A stretch of DNA of 64,000 nt, taken from assembly GCF_008973465.1 (NCBI RefSeq), contig NZ_WBXN01000004.1, forward strand, positions 868,001 through 932,000, read 5' to 3'. Both the position numbers and the translations under genes were made by a program. Origin of the DNA: Streptomyces sp. SS1-1. Lineage in GTDB: Bacteria; Actinomycetota; Actinomycetes; Streptomycetales; Streptomycetaceae. The notes beneath the pieces were generated by a model. The model saw only the letters and a list, made by a program, of their open reading frames with translations, searched no databases and was not told the DNA's origin. This document shows, piece by piece, positions 1-8,230 of the stretch; positions within the stretch are counted from its first letter, which is position 1; each line of letters starts with the position of its first letter.

Positions 1-1061
1 GCCAGCGGAATCCTGGAGACGAGGGGTGCCGCGGCGAAGACGATGACGGCCAGGACGGCGGCGTGGGTGAGGGCGGCGAGCCGCGAGGTCGCGCCCGTGC
101 GGACGTTGACGGCGGTGCGGGCGATGGCGCCGGTCGCGGGGACGCCGCCGAACATGGGGGCGGCGATGTTGGCCAGGCCCTGCCCGAACAGTTCCCGGTC
201 GGGGTCGTGCCGCTGCCCGACGGTCATGCCGTCCGCGACGGACGCCGACAGCAGGGACTCCAGCGCGGCGAGGGCGGCGACCGCGACGGCGGGGGCGAGC
301 AGGGAGCCCAGGGCGCTCGGGTCCAGGAAGGCGAGGGTCGGGGCGGGCAGGCCGGACGGGAGGTCGCCGATCGGCTTCGCGGCGTCCAGGTGCGTGAGCT
401 GGGCGACGGCGGTCGCGGCGATCACCGCGACGATGGAGAAGGGGACCGTCGGCCGCCACCGGGCACCGGCGAGCATGAGCGCGGCCACGGCGGCCGCGAG
501 GCCGACGGCGGTCCAGTTCGGGGAGTGGGCGAACTCCTCGACCGCCCGCCAGGTGACCACCAGCACCCGGTCGCCCTCCGGCTCGGGCACGCCGAGGGCG
601 TTGGGGATCTGCTGGAGGCCGATGACGCAGGCGATGCCGAGGGTGAAACCCTCGACCACCGGAGCGGGCACGTACTGCATGTACTTGCCGGCCCGCAGGA
701 CGGCCAGCGCGATGAGCATCACGCCGGCCATGAGTCCCACGGTCAGCACGCCGGTCGGCCCGTACGTGCCGACGATCGGGACGAGGACGACGGTCATGGC
801 GCCCGTGGGTCCGGAGACCTGGAGGTTCGACCCGCCGAAGACGGCGGCGAGGGCGCCCGCGACGACGGCGGTGGCCAGGCCGGCCTCCGCGCCCAGGCCG
901 GAGGAGACCCCGAAGCCGAGGGCGAGCGGCAGGGCCACGATCGCGACGGTCAGCCCCGCGAGGAGGTCCCGGCGCGGGTCGCGTCGTACGTCCCCGAGGT
1001 CGTCCCGGTCCGGCAGCAGCGAGGCGATCCGGGTCCACACCCGGCGGGCACCGGAGGTCAT
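1..1061 (-). CDS. SulP-family inorganic anion transporter (3' end outside window)
   Basis: Membrane transporter of the SulP family, which moves sulfate, bicarbonate or related anions. The visible N-terminal 353 residues hold many hydrophobic helices rich in Ala, Val and Gly. They include the family stretch SNLQVSGPTGAMTVVLVPIV (about residues 76-95) and the PVVEGFTLGIACVIGLQQIP region. The ATG at 1061 overlaps the stop of the upstream ArsR gene (ATGA), so the two are translationally coupled and the repressor probably controls the transporter. The C-terminus, where a STAS or carbonic-anhydrase-like domain could sit, lies beyond the window, so the substrate cannot be narrowed. Confidence 0.9.
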   Translation of the reverse strand, partial: MTSGARRVWTRIASLLPDRDDLGDVRRDPRRDLLAGLTVAIVALPLALGFGVSSGLGAEAGLATAVVAGALAAVFGGSNLQVSGPTGAMTVVLVPIVGTYGPTGVLTVGLMAGVMLIALAVLRAGKYMQYVPAPVVEGFTLGIACVIGLQQIPNALGVPEPEGDRVLVVTWRAVEEFAHSPNWTAVGLAAAVAALMLAGARWRPTVPFSIVAVIAATAVAQLTHLDAAKPIGDLPSGLPAPTLAFLDPSALGSLLAPAVAVAALAALESLLSASVADGMTVGQRHDPDRELFGQGLANIAAPMFGGVPATGAIARTAVNVRTGATSRLAALTHAAVLAVIVFAAAPLVSRIPL

Positions 1062-1399
1062 GGTGCGGCGACCTCCGCGTCCTTCAGCTCGGCCAGCAGT
1101 TGGCCCTTCCCGGCGAGCATCTCGGTCAGGATGCGGCGCGCGGCCCTCATGAGGTCGGCGACGTCACCGCCGGCCAGTGCGTAGACGACCGTGGAGCCCT
1201 GCCGGGTGGAGGTGACGATGCCGGACCGGCGCAACACCGCGAGCTGCTGCGACAGGCCCGGCGCCTCGACCTCGATCGCGGCCAGCAGGTCCCGCACGGG
1301 CATCGGCCCGTCCTGGAGCAGCTCCAGCACCCGGATGCGGACGGGATGACCGAGCATCCGGAAGAACTCGGCCTTGGCCTGGTACAGCGGAACGGACAC
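1058..1399 (-). CDS. ArsR/SmtB-family transcriptional regulator without cysteines
   Basis: Small winged-helix repressor. The core PLYQAKAEFFRMLGHPVRIR, then MPVRDLLAAI and the recognition helix GLSQQLAVLRRSGIV, match the ArsR HTH; the wing is STRQGSTVVYAL. I chose the GTG at 1399 because family members typically begin MSVPLYQAKAEFF. An in-frame GTG at 1432 would add 11 residues but has no evident ribosome site. The protein contains no cysteine, so classical thiolate metal sensing or persulfide sensing is unlikely. Its stop overlaps the SulP start (ATGA). The ligand may relate to sulfate or redox state, which is inference. Confidence 0.85.
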   Translation of the reverse strand: MSVPLYQAKAEFFRMLGHPVRIRVLELLQDGPMPVRDLLAAIEVEAPGLSQQLAVLRRSGIVTSTRQGSTVVYALAGGDVADLMRAARRILTEMLAGKGQLLAELKDAEVAAP

Positions 1400-1470
1400 G
1401 GCCCCTCGACTTCCCGCGGACGTGGACGGCACCCAGGGCGAGCGGCGAGGCCGTACGGCAGCGCGTCACC

Positions 1471-1517
1471 CTGACGTCAGCAAGAAGAGCATGTTGGCAA
1501 TTGCTTAATTTGGCAAC
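1471..1517. promoter_or_regulatory. Candidate operator/promoter between ArsR and phosphoesterase genes
   Basis: This AT-rich island in a GC-rich background lies between the divergent ArsR and phosphoesterase genes. It holds the perfect 10-bp palindrome CTGACGTCAG (1471-1480) and two direct copies of TTGGCAA (1494-1500 and 1510-1516) around TTGCTTAATT. Position and composition suit an ArsR operator with the promoter of the ArsR-SulP operon. No clean -35/-10 pair was assigned. Confidence 0.45.
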
Positions 1518-1607
1518 TCTGCATGTCCTGACAAGCCTGCCGCCGATCACCGTCCTCCGGCTCGCCCGATACAGTGCGCGAGACGGCAGCCCGGTGGGAG
1601 GGGACGC

Positions 1608-2837
1608 GTGACCGACACCAGCAACACCCGATCCGCCGGCGGAGAGGCGCCCGCCCCGAAGCCGAGGCGCCTGCTGCACCGCGTGATGCGCTACCTCCCC
1701 GCGATCGCCCCCGTCCTGCTCTGGGCGGTGCCGTGCGTCCTGCTCCTGCACACCGGCCAGCACTGGCCGCTGCCCGTCACCCTCACCGGCACCGCCCTCT
1801 TCGTGCTCGGTCTCGCCGCCATGCCGGTCGCGATGGTGCGCGGTCACGGGCGACGGCAGCAGGACCGCGCGGCCATCGTCGGGGACACGCTGCTGGGGAG
1901 CAGCTGGGTGCTGTTCACCTGGTCGCTCCTGCTGGGCGTGCCCCTGCGGATCGCCCTGATCGTGGCCGGTGCCGGCGACGGGCAGGACCGGGCGCGGATC
2001 GTCACCTGGGCCGTCCTCGGCGTCACCGCCGCCCTGCTCGTGTGGGGGTACACCGAGGCCCGGCGTGTGCCCCGCGTGCGGCAGGTCGAGGTGCGGCTCC
2101 CCCGGCTCGGCGCCGGGCTGGACGGTCTGCGGGTCGCCCTCCTCACCGACACGCACTACGGTCCCCTCGACCGCGCCCGCTGGTCGGCGCGGGTCTGCGA
2201 GACGGTGAACGGCCTCGACGCCGACGTGGTCTGCCACACCGGTGACATCGCGGATGGCACCGCGGCCCGCCGCCGTGCGCAGGCGGCTCCGCTCGGCACC
2301 GTGCGGGCCACCCGGGCGAAGGTGTACGTCACCGGGAACCACGAGTACTACAGCGAGGCCCAGGGCTGGGTCGACCTGATGGACGAGCTGGGCTGGGAGC
2401 CGCTGCGCAACCGCCATCTGCTGCTGGAACGCGGCGGTGACACCCTCGTGATCGCGGGGGTCGACGACGTCACCGCCGAGTCGTCGGGCCTGGCCGGTCA
2501 CCGTGCCGACGTGGCGGCGGCCCTGGAGGGCGCCGACCCCGCCCTGCCCGTCCTGCTGCTGGCGCACCAGCCGAAGTTCGTGGACCGGGCGGCGGCCGCC
2601 GGTGTCGACCTCCAGCTCTCCGGGCACACGCACGGCGGCCAGATCTGGCCCTTCCACCACCTCGTCCGGCTCGACCAGCCCGCCCTCGCCGGTCTCAGCC
2701 GGCACGGCAGCCGCACCCACCTCTACACGAGTCGCGGCACCGGCTTCTGGGGCCCGCCCTTCCGGGTCTTCGCCCCCAGCGAGATCACGCTGCTCGTGCT
2801 CCGCTCCCCCGAGCCGGCCTCGGACGCCTCGGCATAG
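1608..2837 (+). CDS. Membrane-anchored calcineurin-like metallophosphoesterase
   Basis: A phosphoesterase of 409 residues. About four N-terminal membrane segments (roughly residues 30-48, 57-77, 94-121 and 131-148) are followed by a binuclear-metal domain. All family metal-ligand motifs are visible: DTH (181-183), GDIAD (212-216), GNHE (243-246), AHQP (319-322) and GHTHGGQ (339-345). The layout matches the YkuE/YaeI-like membrane phosphoesterases, some of which act on lipid substrates; the substrate here is unknown. The GTG start follows a strong GGGAGGGG ribosome site. The gene is divergent from ArsR-SulP and runs toward the end of the nitrilase gene. Confidence 0.9.
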   Translation: MTDTSNTRSAGGEAPAPKPRRLLHRVMRYLPAIAPVLLWAVPCVLLLHTGQHWPLPVTLTGTALFVLGLAAMPVAMVRGHGRRQQDRAAIVGDTLLGSSWVLFTWSLLLGVPLRIALIVAGAGDGQDRARIVTWAVLGVTAALLVWGYTEARRVPRVRQVEVRLPRLGAGLDGLRVALLTDTHYGPLDRARWSARVCETVNGLDADVVCHTGDIADGTAARRRAQAAPLGTVRATRAKVYVTGNHEYYSEAQGWVDLMDELGWEPLRNRHLLLERGGDTLVIAGVDDVTAESSGLAGHRADVAAALEGADPALPVLLLAHQPKFVDRAAAAGVDLQLSGHTHGGQIWPFHHLVRLDQPALAGLSRHGSRTHLYTSRGTGFWGPPFRVFAPSEITLLVLRSPEPASDASA

Positions 2838-2846
2838 CGTGTGCCG

Positions 2847-3761
2847 TCAGAGCGGCGCCGGTTCCCGATGCTCCGTCAGCATCCGCAGGTAGGAACGGAC
2901 TTGGGCGAGCCTGTCCGGGGTCAGGTCCGCGACGACGGTGGTGTCCTGGGACGGGGCCGCCTCGGCGAGGGCGGTGCCGTCGGGGGCGTGGACGGCGCTG
3001 GTGCCGTCGCAGGGGCGGTCGGTGGGGCCGCCCACGGGGTTGGCGAAGACCGAGTACACCGTGTTCTCGAGGGCGCGGGCCCTGCAGTAGACGGCGGCCC
3101 GGTATTCGGTTCCGGTGGCGAAGGCGGATGAGTAGACGACCGCGTGGGCGCCCGCCAGGGCCGCCGCGCGGGCGTGTTCGGGGAAGGACATGTCGTAGCA
3201 GACGCCCAGTCCGAGCTGCCAGCCGTCGACGGTCAGCAGCGTCGGGCAGGCGGTGCCGGGGGTGAACAGGACCGCCTCCACGTCGTGCCAGAGGTGCTGT
3301 TTGTCGTAGGCGACGGTGATGTCGCCGGTCGGGGCCACCGACAGCAGGGAGTTGGTGAGCCTGCCGTCGGGGTGGCGGACCGCGGCCCCGATGAGCACCG
3401 TGGCGTGCCGGGCCACGGCGGTGCGGGCGAGCGGGGCCAGGCGGTCGTCGTCGACACGTCGGGCGTGATCGGCGCGCAGCACCCCCGCATCGGCGGCCCG
3501 GACGTGGTCGGCGTGCGACACCGCCCCACCGGCTGCCGGACCGTCGCCGGCGATGACGCGGGCCAGCCCCTGGAGGTCGTACGCGCACAGGTGCAGTTCG
3601 GGGAAGACCACCAGGCGGGCGCCGGCCTCCGCCGCGCGGGCGGTGCGCGCGGCGGCCGTACGGGCGTTGTCCGCGATGGCGAGGGGCCGGGCCGCGTTCT
3701 GGACGACGGCCGTGCGCAGGGGGTGGGGCGGGAGCGGGAAGGGGGGCGGTGCGTCGTTCAC
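2847..3761 (-). CDS. Nitrilase-superfamily carbon-nitrogen hydrolase
   Basis: A 304-residue amidohydrolase of the nitrilase/omega-amidase superfamily. The Glu-Lys-Cys triad is visible: Glu55 in VVFPELH, Lys154 in YDKQHLW and Cys188 in GVCYDMSFPE. A charged insertion (about residues 82-110) precedes the second strand. The GTG at 3761 overlaps the stop of the flavin reductase gene (GTGA), which supports this start over longer readings. It is the last gene of a six-gene minus-strand operon that includes GTP cyclohydrolase II, so an amide or nitrile step in a GTP-derived pathway is plausible. The substrate is not deducible from sequence. Confidence 0.88.
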   Translation of the reverse strand: MNDAPPPFPLPPHPLRTAVVQNAARPLAIADNARTAAARTARAAEAGARLVVFPELHLCAYDLQGLARVIAGDGPAAGGAVSHADHVRAADAGVLRADHARRVDDDRLAPLARTAVARHATVLIGAAVRHPDGRLTNSLLSVAPTGDITVAYDKQHLWHDVEAVLFTPGTACPTLLTVDGWQLGLGVCYDMSFPEHARAAALAGAHAVVYSSAFATGTEYRAAVYCRARALENTVYSVFANPVGGPTDRPCDGTSAVHAPDGTALAEAAPSQDTTVVADLTPDRLAQVRSYLRMLTEHREPAPL

Positions 3762-4594
3762 CGGGCGGCTCCCGGGAGCGTCGCCTCGTCGGGCGTGCGG
3801 TGGTGTCCTGCCGGGGACGCCTCCACGGAGACGGCGGCCCTGCCGCGTGTGGCCCGCCCGCGTGCGACGAGGACGTGGTGGGCGGGGAGCAGGGAGCGGT
3901 CGGTCTCCGGGGGGAGCGGGATGTCCGTGAGGAGGTCGCCGTGCGAGGACGGGGCGTGCATGCCGAGGGGGATCGGGGGGCCGTCCGGTGGCTGGAGGGT
4001 CACCTGCCACATGGGGGCGGTCTCCGTGGCCGGGCCGGTGGCCGCCACGCGGAGGGTGCCGTCGGGGCGCAGCTGCGCGGCGGCGACGACGGCGGTGCGC
4101 GGGGCCGGGGCTCCGAGGGTGTGCATGCCGCCGTGCTTGACCAGGGGTCGGGCCGGGTCGTCCGGCAGGTGCGCGGCGACCACCTCGCCGACGTACAGGG
4201 TGTGGGCGGGCAGCGGGACCGTCCGGCGCAGACGGCATTCGACGGCCAGGACGCCCCCGGTGACCCAAGGGGTCGCCGTGACCTCGGGAGTGCCGAGGCG
4301 GACGAGGTCGCTGCTGGTCTTGTCGACGTCCGTGACGGAGAAGCTGCCCGCGAAGTCGGCGAGCGCGGCCTGGTCCTCGGCGCACAGCGTCAGCGAGAAC
4401 TCGCCGGCCGCTTCGAGGCGCCGGCGGCTCGCGGTGCGCGGGCCGAGGGCCACGGCGGCGTACAGGGGCTGCTTGTTGACGAAGTACGACCACTCGGCCG
4501 ACATGACGTTGGTGGTGCCGTCGTGCCCGGTGACGACCAGGCCCACGGTGCTGGTGAGCCGCTTCCACAGGTCGCCGGGGATGTCTCGGGTCAT
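3758..4594 (-). CDS. Flavin reductase-like, FMN-binding split-barrel protein
   Basis: A protein of 278 residues whose N-terminal 170 residues resemble flavin reductase-like split barrels. Supporting stretches are TTNVMSAEWSYFVNKQPLYA, AAGEFSLTLCAEDQAALADFAGS and the conserved GGVLAVECRL and TLYVGEV strands. Such proteins bind FMN and act as NAD(P)H:flavin reductases or flavin-dependent oxidases. The C-terminal 100 residues are Pro/Ala-rich and unassigned. ATG at 4594 overlaps the upstream stop (ATGA) and its own stop overlaps the nitrilase start (GTGA), so three products are translationally coupled. Its likely role is a redox step, or flavin supply, in the same pathway. Confidence 0.85.
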   Translation of the reverse strand: MTRDIPGDLWKRLTSTVGLVVTGHDGTTNVMSAEWSYFVNKQPLYAAVALGPRTASRRRLEAAGEFSLTLCAEDQAALADFAGSFSVTDVDKTSSDLVRLGTPEVTATPWVTGGVLAVECRLRRTVPLPAHTLYVGEVVAAHLPDDPARPLVKHGGMHTLGAPAPRTAVVAAAQLRPDGTLRVAATGPATETAPMWQVTLQPPDGPPIPLGMHAPSSHGDLLTDIPLPPETDRSLLPAHHVLVARGRATRGRAAVSVEASPAGHHRTPDEATLPGAAR

Positions 4595-5592
4595 GCGTCG
4601 GCCTCTTCCATGGGTGCGCCGGCGCTCAGGGCCAGGCGGAAGCCGACCGGGTAGAGCGGGCCCGGGAAGGGGCCGTGACGGCGTCGGGTGCGGGTGAGGT
4701 CGCCGTAGCGGCAGAAGCTTCCGCCGCGGGCGACGCGGTACTCCCCCATCGTCTGGACCAGGTGGTCCGGGACGAACGGGCCGCCGGGGTAGGGGCGGTA
4801 GGTGTCGGCGACGTACTCCTCGACGTTGCCGCCCATGTCGAGGGCGCCGAACGGGGAGCGCCCGGCGGGGAACGCGCCGACCGGGGTGGTGGTGTGGACG
4901 CCCGTCTCGCGGGTGTTCGCGGCGTCCGGGTCGAAGGTGTCGCCCCACGGGTGGGTGAGCCCCTCCGGGCCCTTCGCCGCGTACTCCCACTCGGCCTCGG
5001 TGGGCAGCCGCCACGGCAGCCCCGTGCGGCGGGCGAGCCAGGCGGCGTAGGCGTCGGCGTCCTCGGGCCGGACCCCGGCGACGGGGTGGTTGGCGCGCTC
5101 GTAAGGATAGGCGCCCAGGTACCAGGTGGTGGGCCGGGCGGGGTGGCCTGTCTCGTGGAGGAACGTCTGGTACTCGGCATTGGTGACCGGGTGCACCGCG
5201 ATGCGGTAGTCGGCCAGTTCGACCTGGTGCGCCGGTGTCTCCTTCTCGATCCAGTCGCGCTCCACGCCGACGTGCGCCCACCGGCCGACCGTCGCGGTCA
5301 GTTCCTCCTCGGGCAGCCCGATCTCCACGGTCCCGCCGGGCACCGCGCACGTCGGGGGTACGGCGGTCAGGCGGGGGTCGCCGGTCAGGGCGAGGATGCC
5401 TCCCGCGGCGAGCCGGTCGGCGAGGGGTGACTCGGGATCCTCGACGACGGCGGCGAGTTCGCTCGGTCCGGCCGCGGCGAGGCGGGCGGCGGCCTCGGGC
5501 GTGGGTCGGAAGCGGCGCGGGTCGGCCGGCTCCGCCTGCTCCCGGAAGTGCGGGGAGCCGGCCACGTCCTCCAGTCTCAGATGCGGGCTCAT
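4591..5592 (-). CDS. FGE/SUMF1-fold protein, ToxD-like (probably not a sulfatase activator)
   Basis: A protein of 333 residues. Residues from about 80 to the end form a formylglycine-generating-enzyme (SUMF1/EgtB/PvdO) fold, shown by HPVTNAEYQTFL, LPWRLPTEAEWEYAAKG, HPWGDTFDP, ALDMGGNVEEYVADTY, RVARGGSFC and PVGFRLA. The second active-site cysteine expected a few residues after GGSFC in true FGE is absent, and there is no DinB-like helical domain as in EgtB. It follows GTP cyclohydrolase II with a 4-bp overlap. I remember the toxoflavin protein ToxD as the same fold in the same context, so a role in azapteridine-type chemistry is more likely than sulfatase maturation. Confidence 0.82.
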   Translation of the reverse strand: MSPHLRLEDVAGSPHFREQAEPADPRRFRPTPEAAARLAAAGPSELAAVVEDPESPLADRLAAGGILALTGDPRLTAVPPTCAVPGGTVEIGLPEEELTATVGRWAHVGVERDWIEKETPAHQVELADYRIAVHPVTNAEYQTFLHETGHPARPTTWYLGAYPYERANHPVAGVRPEDADAYAAWLARRTGLPWRLPTEAEWEYAAKGPEGLTHPWGDTFDPDAANTRETGVHTTTPVGAFPAGRSPFGALDMGGNVEEYVADTYRPYPGGPFVPDHLVQTMGEYRVARGGSFCRYGDLTRTRRRHGPFPGPLYPVGFRLALSAGAPMEEADA

Positions 5593-6257
5593 GCGGGGAC
5601 CTCCGGGTCCGGCCGGTCCAGGAGCAGGTGGTGGCCGCTGCGGGCCTTGGCCTCCAGATAGGCGGTGTTGTCGGGCGTCCGGTGGACCGCCGTGGGCAGG
5701 CTCTCGGCGACGTCGACGCCGTGGGCGCGCAACTGGGCCACCTTGTCGGGGTTGTTGGTGAGGAGCCGGACACGGTGCAGGCCGAGGGCGCGCAGCATGG
5801 CGGCGGCGGTCCCGTAGTCCCGTTCGTCGGCTCCGCGTCCGAGGAGCCGGTTGGCCTCGAAGGTGTCGGCGCCCTCGTCCTGGAGTACGTAGCCGTCGAG
5901 CTTGTTGTAGAGGCCGATGCCACGGCCCTCCTGCCGCAGATAGAGCAGGACGCCGCCGTGCCGGGCGAGCAGGGACAGGGCCTCCTTGAGCTGGGGCCCG
6001 CAGTCGCAGCGCGTGGAGCCGAACACGTCGCCGGTGAGGCATTCGCTGTGCAGCCGGACCAGGGGTGCCGCCCGCCCGGACGCGGGCTCCGGTACCGGTT
6101 CCGGCTCCGGGAAGACGCACGCCACGTGCTCGCCCTCGTCCGACAGCCCCTGGAATGTGACGAGTTCGGCCGTACGGCCCTGCGCGCGGCCCAGGGTGAC
6201 GGGAACGCGGGCCCGCACGGTGGCCGTCGGTGTCGCGAGGTGTGCCGGGGGCGTCAA
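5589..6257 (-). CDS. GTP cyclohydrolase II (RibA-type, ToxB-like)
   Basis: Opens the imidazole ring of GTP to give 2,5-diamino-6-ribosylaminopyrimidinone phosphate, formate and pyrophosphate. The zinc cysteines (73, 84, 86) sit in HSECLTGDVFGSTRCDCG. The catalytic RQEGRGIGLYNKL and LLTNNPDKV motifs are intact. Tyr123 aligns with E. coli Tyr105; Met there marks the Streptomyces GCH III variants that stop at the formylated product, so normal GCH II chemistry is predicted. It is a stand-alone 222-residue enzyme without the RibB half and without neighbouring rib genes, which points to a specialised pathway. I chose TTG at 6257, which overlaps the WD40 stop (TTGA); GTG at 6218 is an alternative. 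Confidence 0.88.
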   Translation of the reverse strand: MTPPAHLATPTATVRARVPVTLGRAQGRTAELVTFQGLSDEGEHVACVFPEPEPVPEPASGRAAPLVRLHSECLTGDVFGSTRCDCGPQLKEALSLLARHGGVLLYLRQEGRGIGLYNKLDGYVLQDEGADTFEANRLLGRGADERDYGTAAAMLRALGLHRVRLLTNNPDKVAQLRAHGVDVAESLPTAVHRTPDNTAYLEAKARSGHHLLLDRPDPEVPA

Positions 6258-8137
6258 CTGGCCACCGCCCAGGCGTCGCGGACGGCCTGCCCGGCGAGAG
6301 CGCCGACGTCGAAGCGGCGCCGGACGCTTACCTCGCCGTCGGCGTCGAGCTCCACGATCAGGATCTGCCCGTCCCAGCCCGCGACCGCGACCCGCCGCTC
6401 GTCGAGCGCGAGCATGCAGGACACGCCCTGCCGGAACTCCTCGACCAGCCGTCCGGTGCGCAGTCCGGTGCCCTCCTCGTCCGTACGCCACCGGTAGAGG
6501 CCGAAGTCGTAGGAGCCGGCGAGCACGACCGGGGAGCGTGGATCGCCCAGCAGGGCCACGCACTTGACGGACTCGTCGGGGCCGAGCAGGGTCGTGCGGC
6601 GGACGACCTCCCAGCCCCTGCCGTCGTCGGCGCGTTCCAGCTGCCCGACCTGGACGGTGTGGTCGCGGGAGGCGGTCGCCACGGCCCGTCCGCCGAGGGT
6701 GGCGACGGCGTTGACCAGGTTGCCGTGTTCCCACAGCACCGTGCGGTCGTAGAGGCCGCCGAGCGCGACGGTGCGGTCGGTGGCGGCGGACGCGAAGCCG
6801 TCACCGAACGGCACGAGCGACTTCACGGAACCGTCGTGCGGCTCGCCACGCCCCGTCTCGGCGAGGGAGGCCGGGTCCAGGCCGATCAGGGCGCCGTTGT
6901 AGGTGCCGGCCACGAGCCGGTCGCCGGTGCGGCACAGGGAGGGCACGGGGGCGCCCAACGGGTCCGTGACGGCGAGGAGTTCACCGGCGGCGTTGCAGCG
7001 GTGCACGATCCCGGCGTAGGTGCCGGCGTAGAAGTGCTCGCCGTCCGCGGTGAGCGAGAGCACAGGGCTGTCGGACACCGGCATCAGCCGGGCCCGCGGT
7101 GCGGCGGTGCCGGGGTCGAAGGCGAGGACGGTGCCGGAGTCGCAGCCGACGAGGAGTTCACCGTCGAGGAGGGCCAACGCGTTGGGGCCGTGGTGGGGCG
7201 CGGCCGGTTCGGCGAGCGGGGTCGCCGTGGCGAGGTCGATGAGGTGGGGGCCGTTCCAGAAGCTGCCCACGGCGGCCCGGCCCCGCGAGACGGCGACGGA
7301 TCGCGGCCACATCCGGGCGTCGCGCACCCGGTGCAGCCGGCGGCCGTCGGCGTCGAACACGTGCAGGCAGCCGTCGTAGGCGCCGACGGCGAAGGAGGAG
7401 TCGTCCTCCGCCCAGGCGACGGCACGGGCCGCGGTCCGTGCGACGGTGACGGTGCGGAGCACGGTCAGGTCGGGGGCGAGGAGTTCGACCACGCCGTCGT
7501 CGCGGGTGATCGCCAGCGTCGTGCCCTCGTGCGACCAGGCGCAGCCCTCCACGGAGGCGGGCACGCGGCGTTCGGCGGTGCGGCCGGGGTGGTCGGGGTC
7601 GGTGACGGCGACCATGCCGTCCTCGCCGACGGTGGCGACCAGGCCGTCACGGCTGACGGAGACCATCATGCAATGGGCCGCGTGCGAGGCGGCCTCGCCG
7701 CCGAAGGCCCCGGTGCGGGTGTCCCACAGCGTGGCCCGGCCGTCCTCCGAGACGCAGATCAGCCGGTCCCCGTCGGGCATCCAGGCGACGGCGTTGACGT
7801 CGTCGGTGTGCCGGGCGAGGACGGTGAGCAGGTCGGGCTCGCCCGTGCCGGAGACGCCCCGGGGGCCTTCGGGTATGCGCCAGACGGCGACGGTCTTGTC
7901 GGCGGACGCGGTGGCGAGGACGTCGGGGCGGACGGGGTTCCAGCGGACGGCGTTGACGAGGCGCCGGTGGTGCAGCCGGGTCAGCGGGCGCGGCCTGCCC
8001 GGCGCGCTCACGTCCCACAGCAGCACGGTCCCGTCGTACGAGGAGGTCGCCAGCCGTGCGCCGTCCGGGCGGAAGGCGACGTCGGTGACGGGCGCGGCGT
8101 GCCCGTCGGGGCCGGGCCGCAGATCGATGGTGCGCAA
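6254..8137 (-). CDS. WD40-repeat beta-propeller protein (ToxC-like)
   Basis: A 627-residue protein made almost entirely of WD40 repeats. Clear blades include PVTDVAFRPDGARLATSSYD...VLLWD, LVNAVRWNP...LATASADKTVAVWR, DVNAVAWMPDG...ATLWD and LVNAVATLGGRAVATASRDH. Length and repeat count suggest two seven-bladed propellers. There is no signal peptide or membrane segment, so it is probably cytoplasmic. The TTG start at 8137 has an ideal AGGAGG ribosome site 8 nt upstream. It sits between a second propeller gene and GTP cyclohydrolase II. A WD-repeat protein next to GTP cyclohydrolase II and an FGE-like protein matches the toxB-toxC-toxD arrangement as I remember it. Confidence 0.85.
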   Translation of the reverse strand: MRTIDLRPGPDGHAAPVTDVAFRPDGARLATSSYDGTVLLWDVSAPGRPRPLTRLHHRRLVNAVRWNPVRPDVLATASADKTVAVWRIPEGPRGVSGTGEPDLLTVLARHTDDVNAVAWMPDGDRLICVSEDGRATLWDTRTGAFGGEAASHAAHCMMVSVSRDGLVATVGEDGMVAVTDPDHPGRTAERRVPASVEGCAWSHEGTTLAITRDDGVVELLAPDLTVLRTVTVARTAARAVAWAEDDSSFAVGAYDGCLHVFDADGRRLHRVRDARMWPRSVAVSRGRAAVGSFWNGPHLIDLATATPLAEPAAPHHGPNALALLDGELLVGCDSGTVLAFDPGTAAPRARLMPVSDSPVLSLTADGEHFYAGTYAGIVHRCNAAGELLAVTDPLGAPVPSLCRTGDRLVAGTYNGALIGLDPASLAETGRGEPHDGSVKSLVPFGDGFASAATDRTVALGGLYDRTVLWEHGNLVNAVATLGGRAVATASRDHTVQVGQLERADDGRGWEVVRRTTLLGPDESVKCVALLGDPRSPVVLAGSYDFGLYRWRTDEEGTGLRTGRLVEEFRQGVSCMLALDERRVAVAGWDGQILIVELDADGEVSVRRRFDVGALAGQAVRDAWAVAS

Positions 8138-8230
8138 GAGGTCGTCCTCCTGAGGTCTCGGTACGTGGGGAACGGATCAGGCGGGTCGGGCGGATGAGGC
8201 GGGTCGGGCGGGTCAGGCGGGTCGGGCGGT

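Noticed and set aside
4591..5592. Sulfatase-activating FGE or EgtB (ergothioneine) function
   Set aside because: The second FGE active-site Cys and the EgtB DinB-type helical domain are absent, and there are no sulfatase or egt genes in the window.
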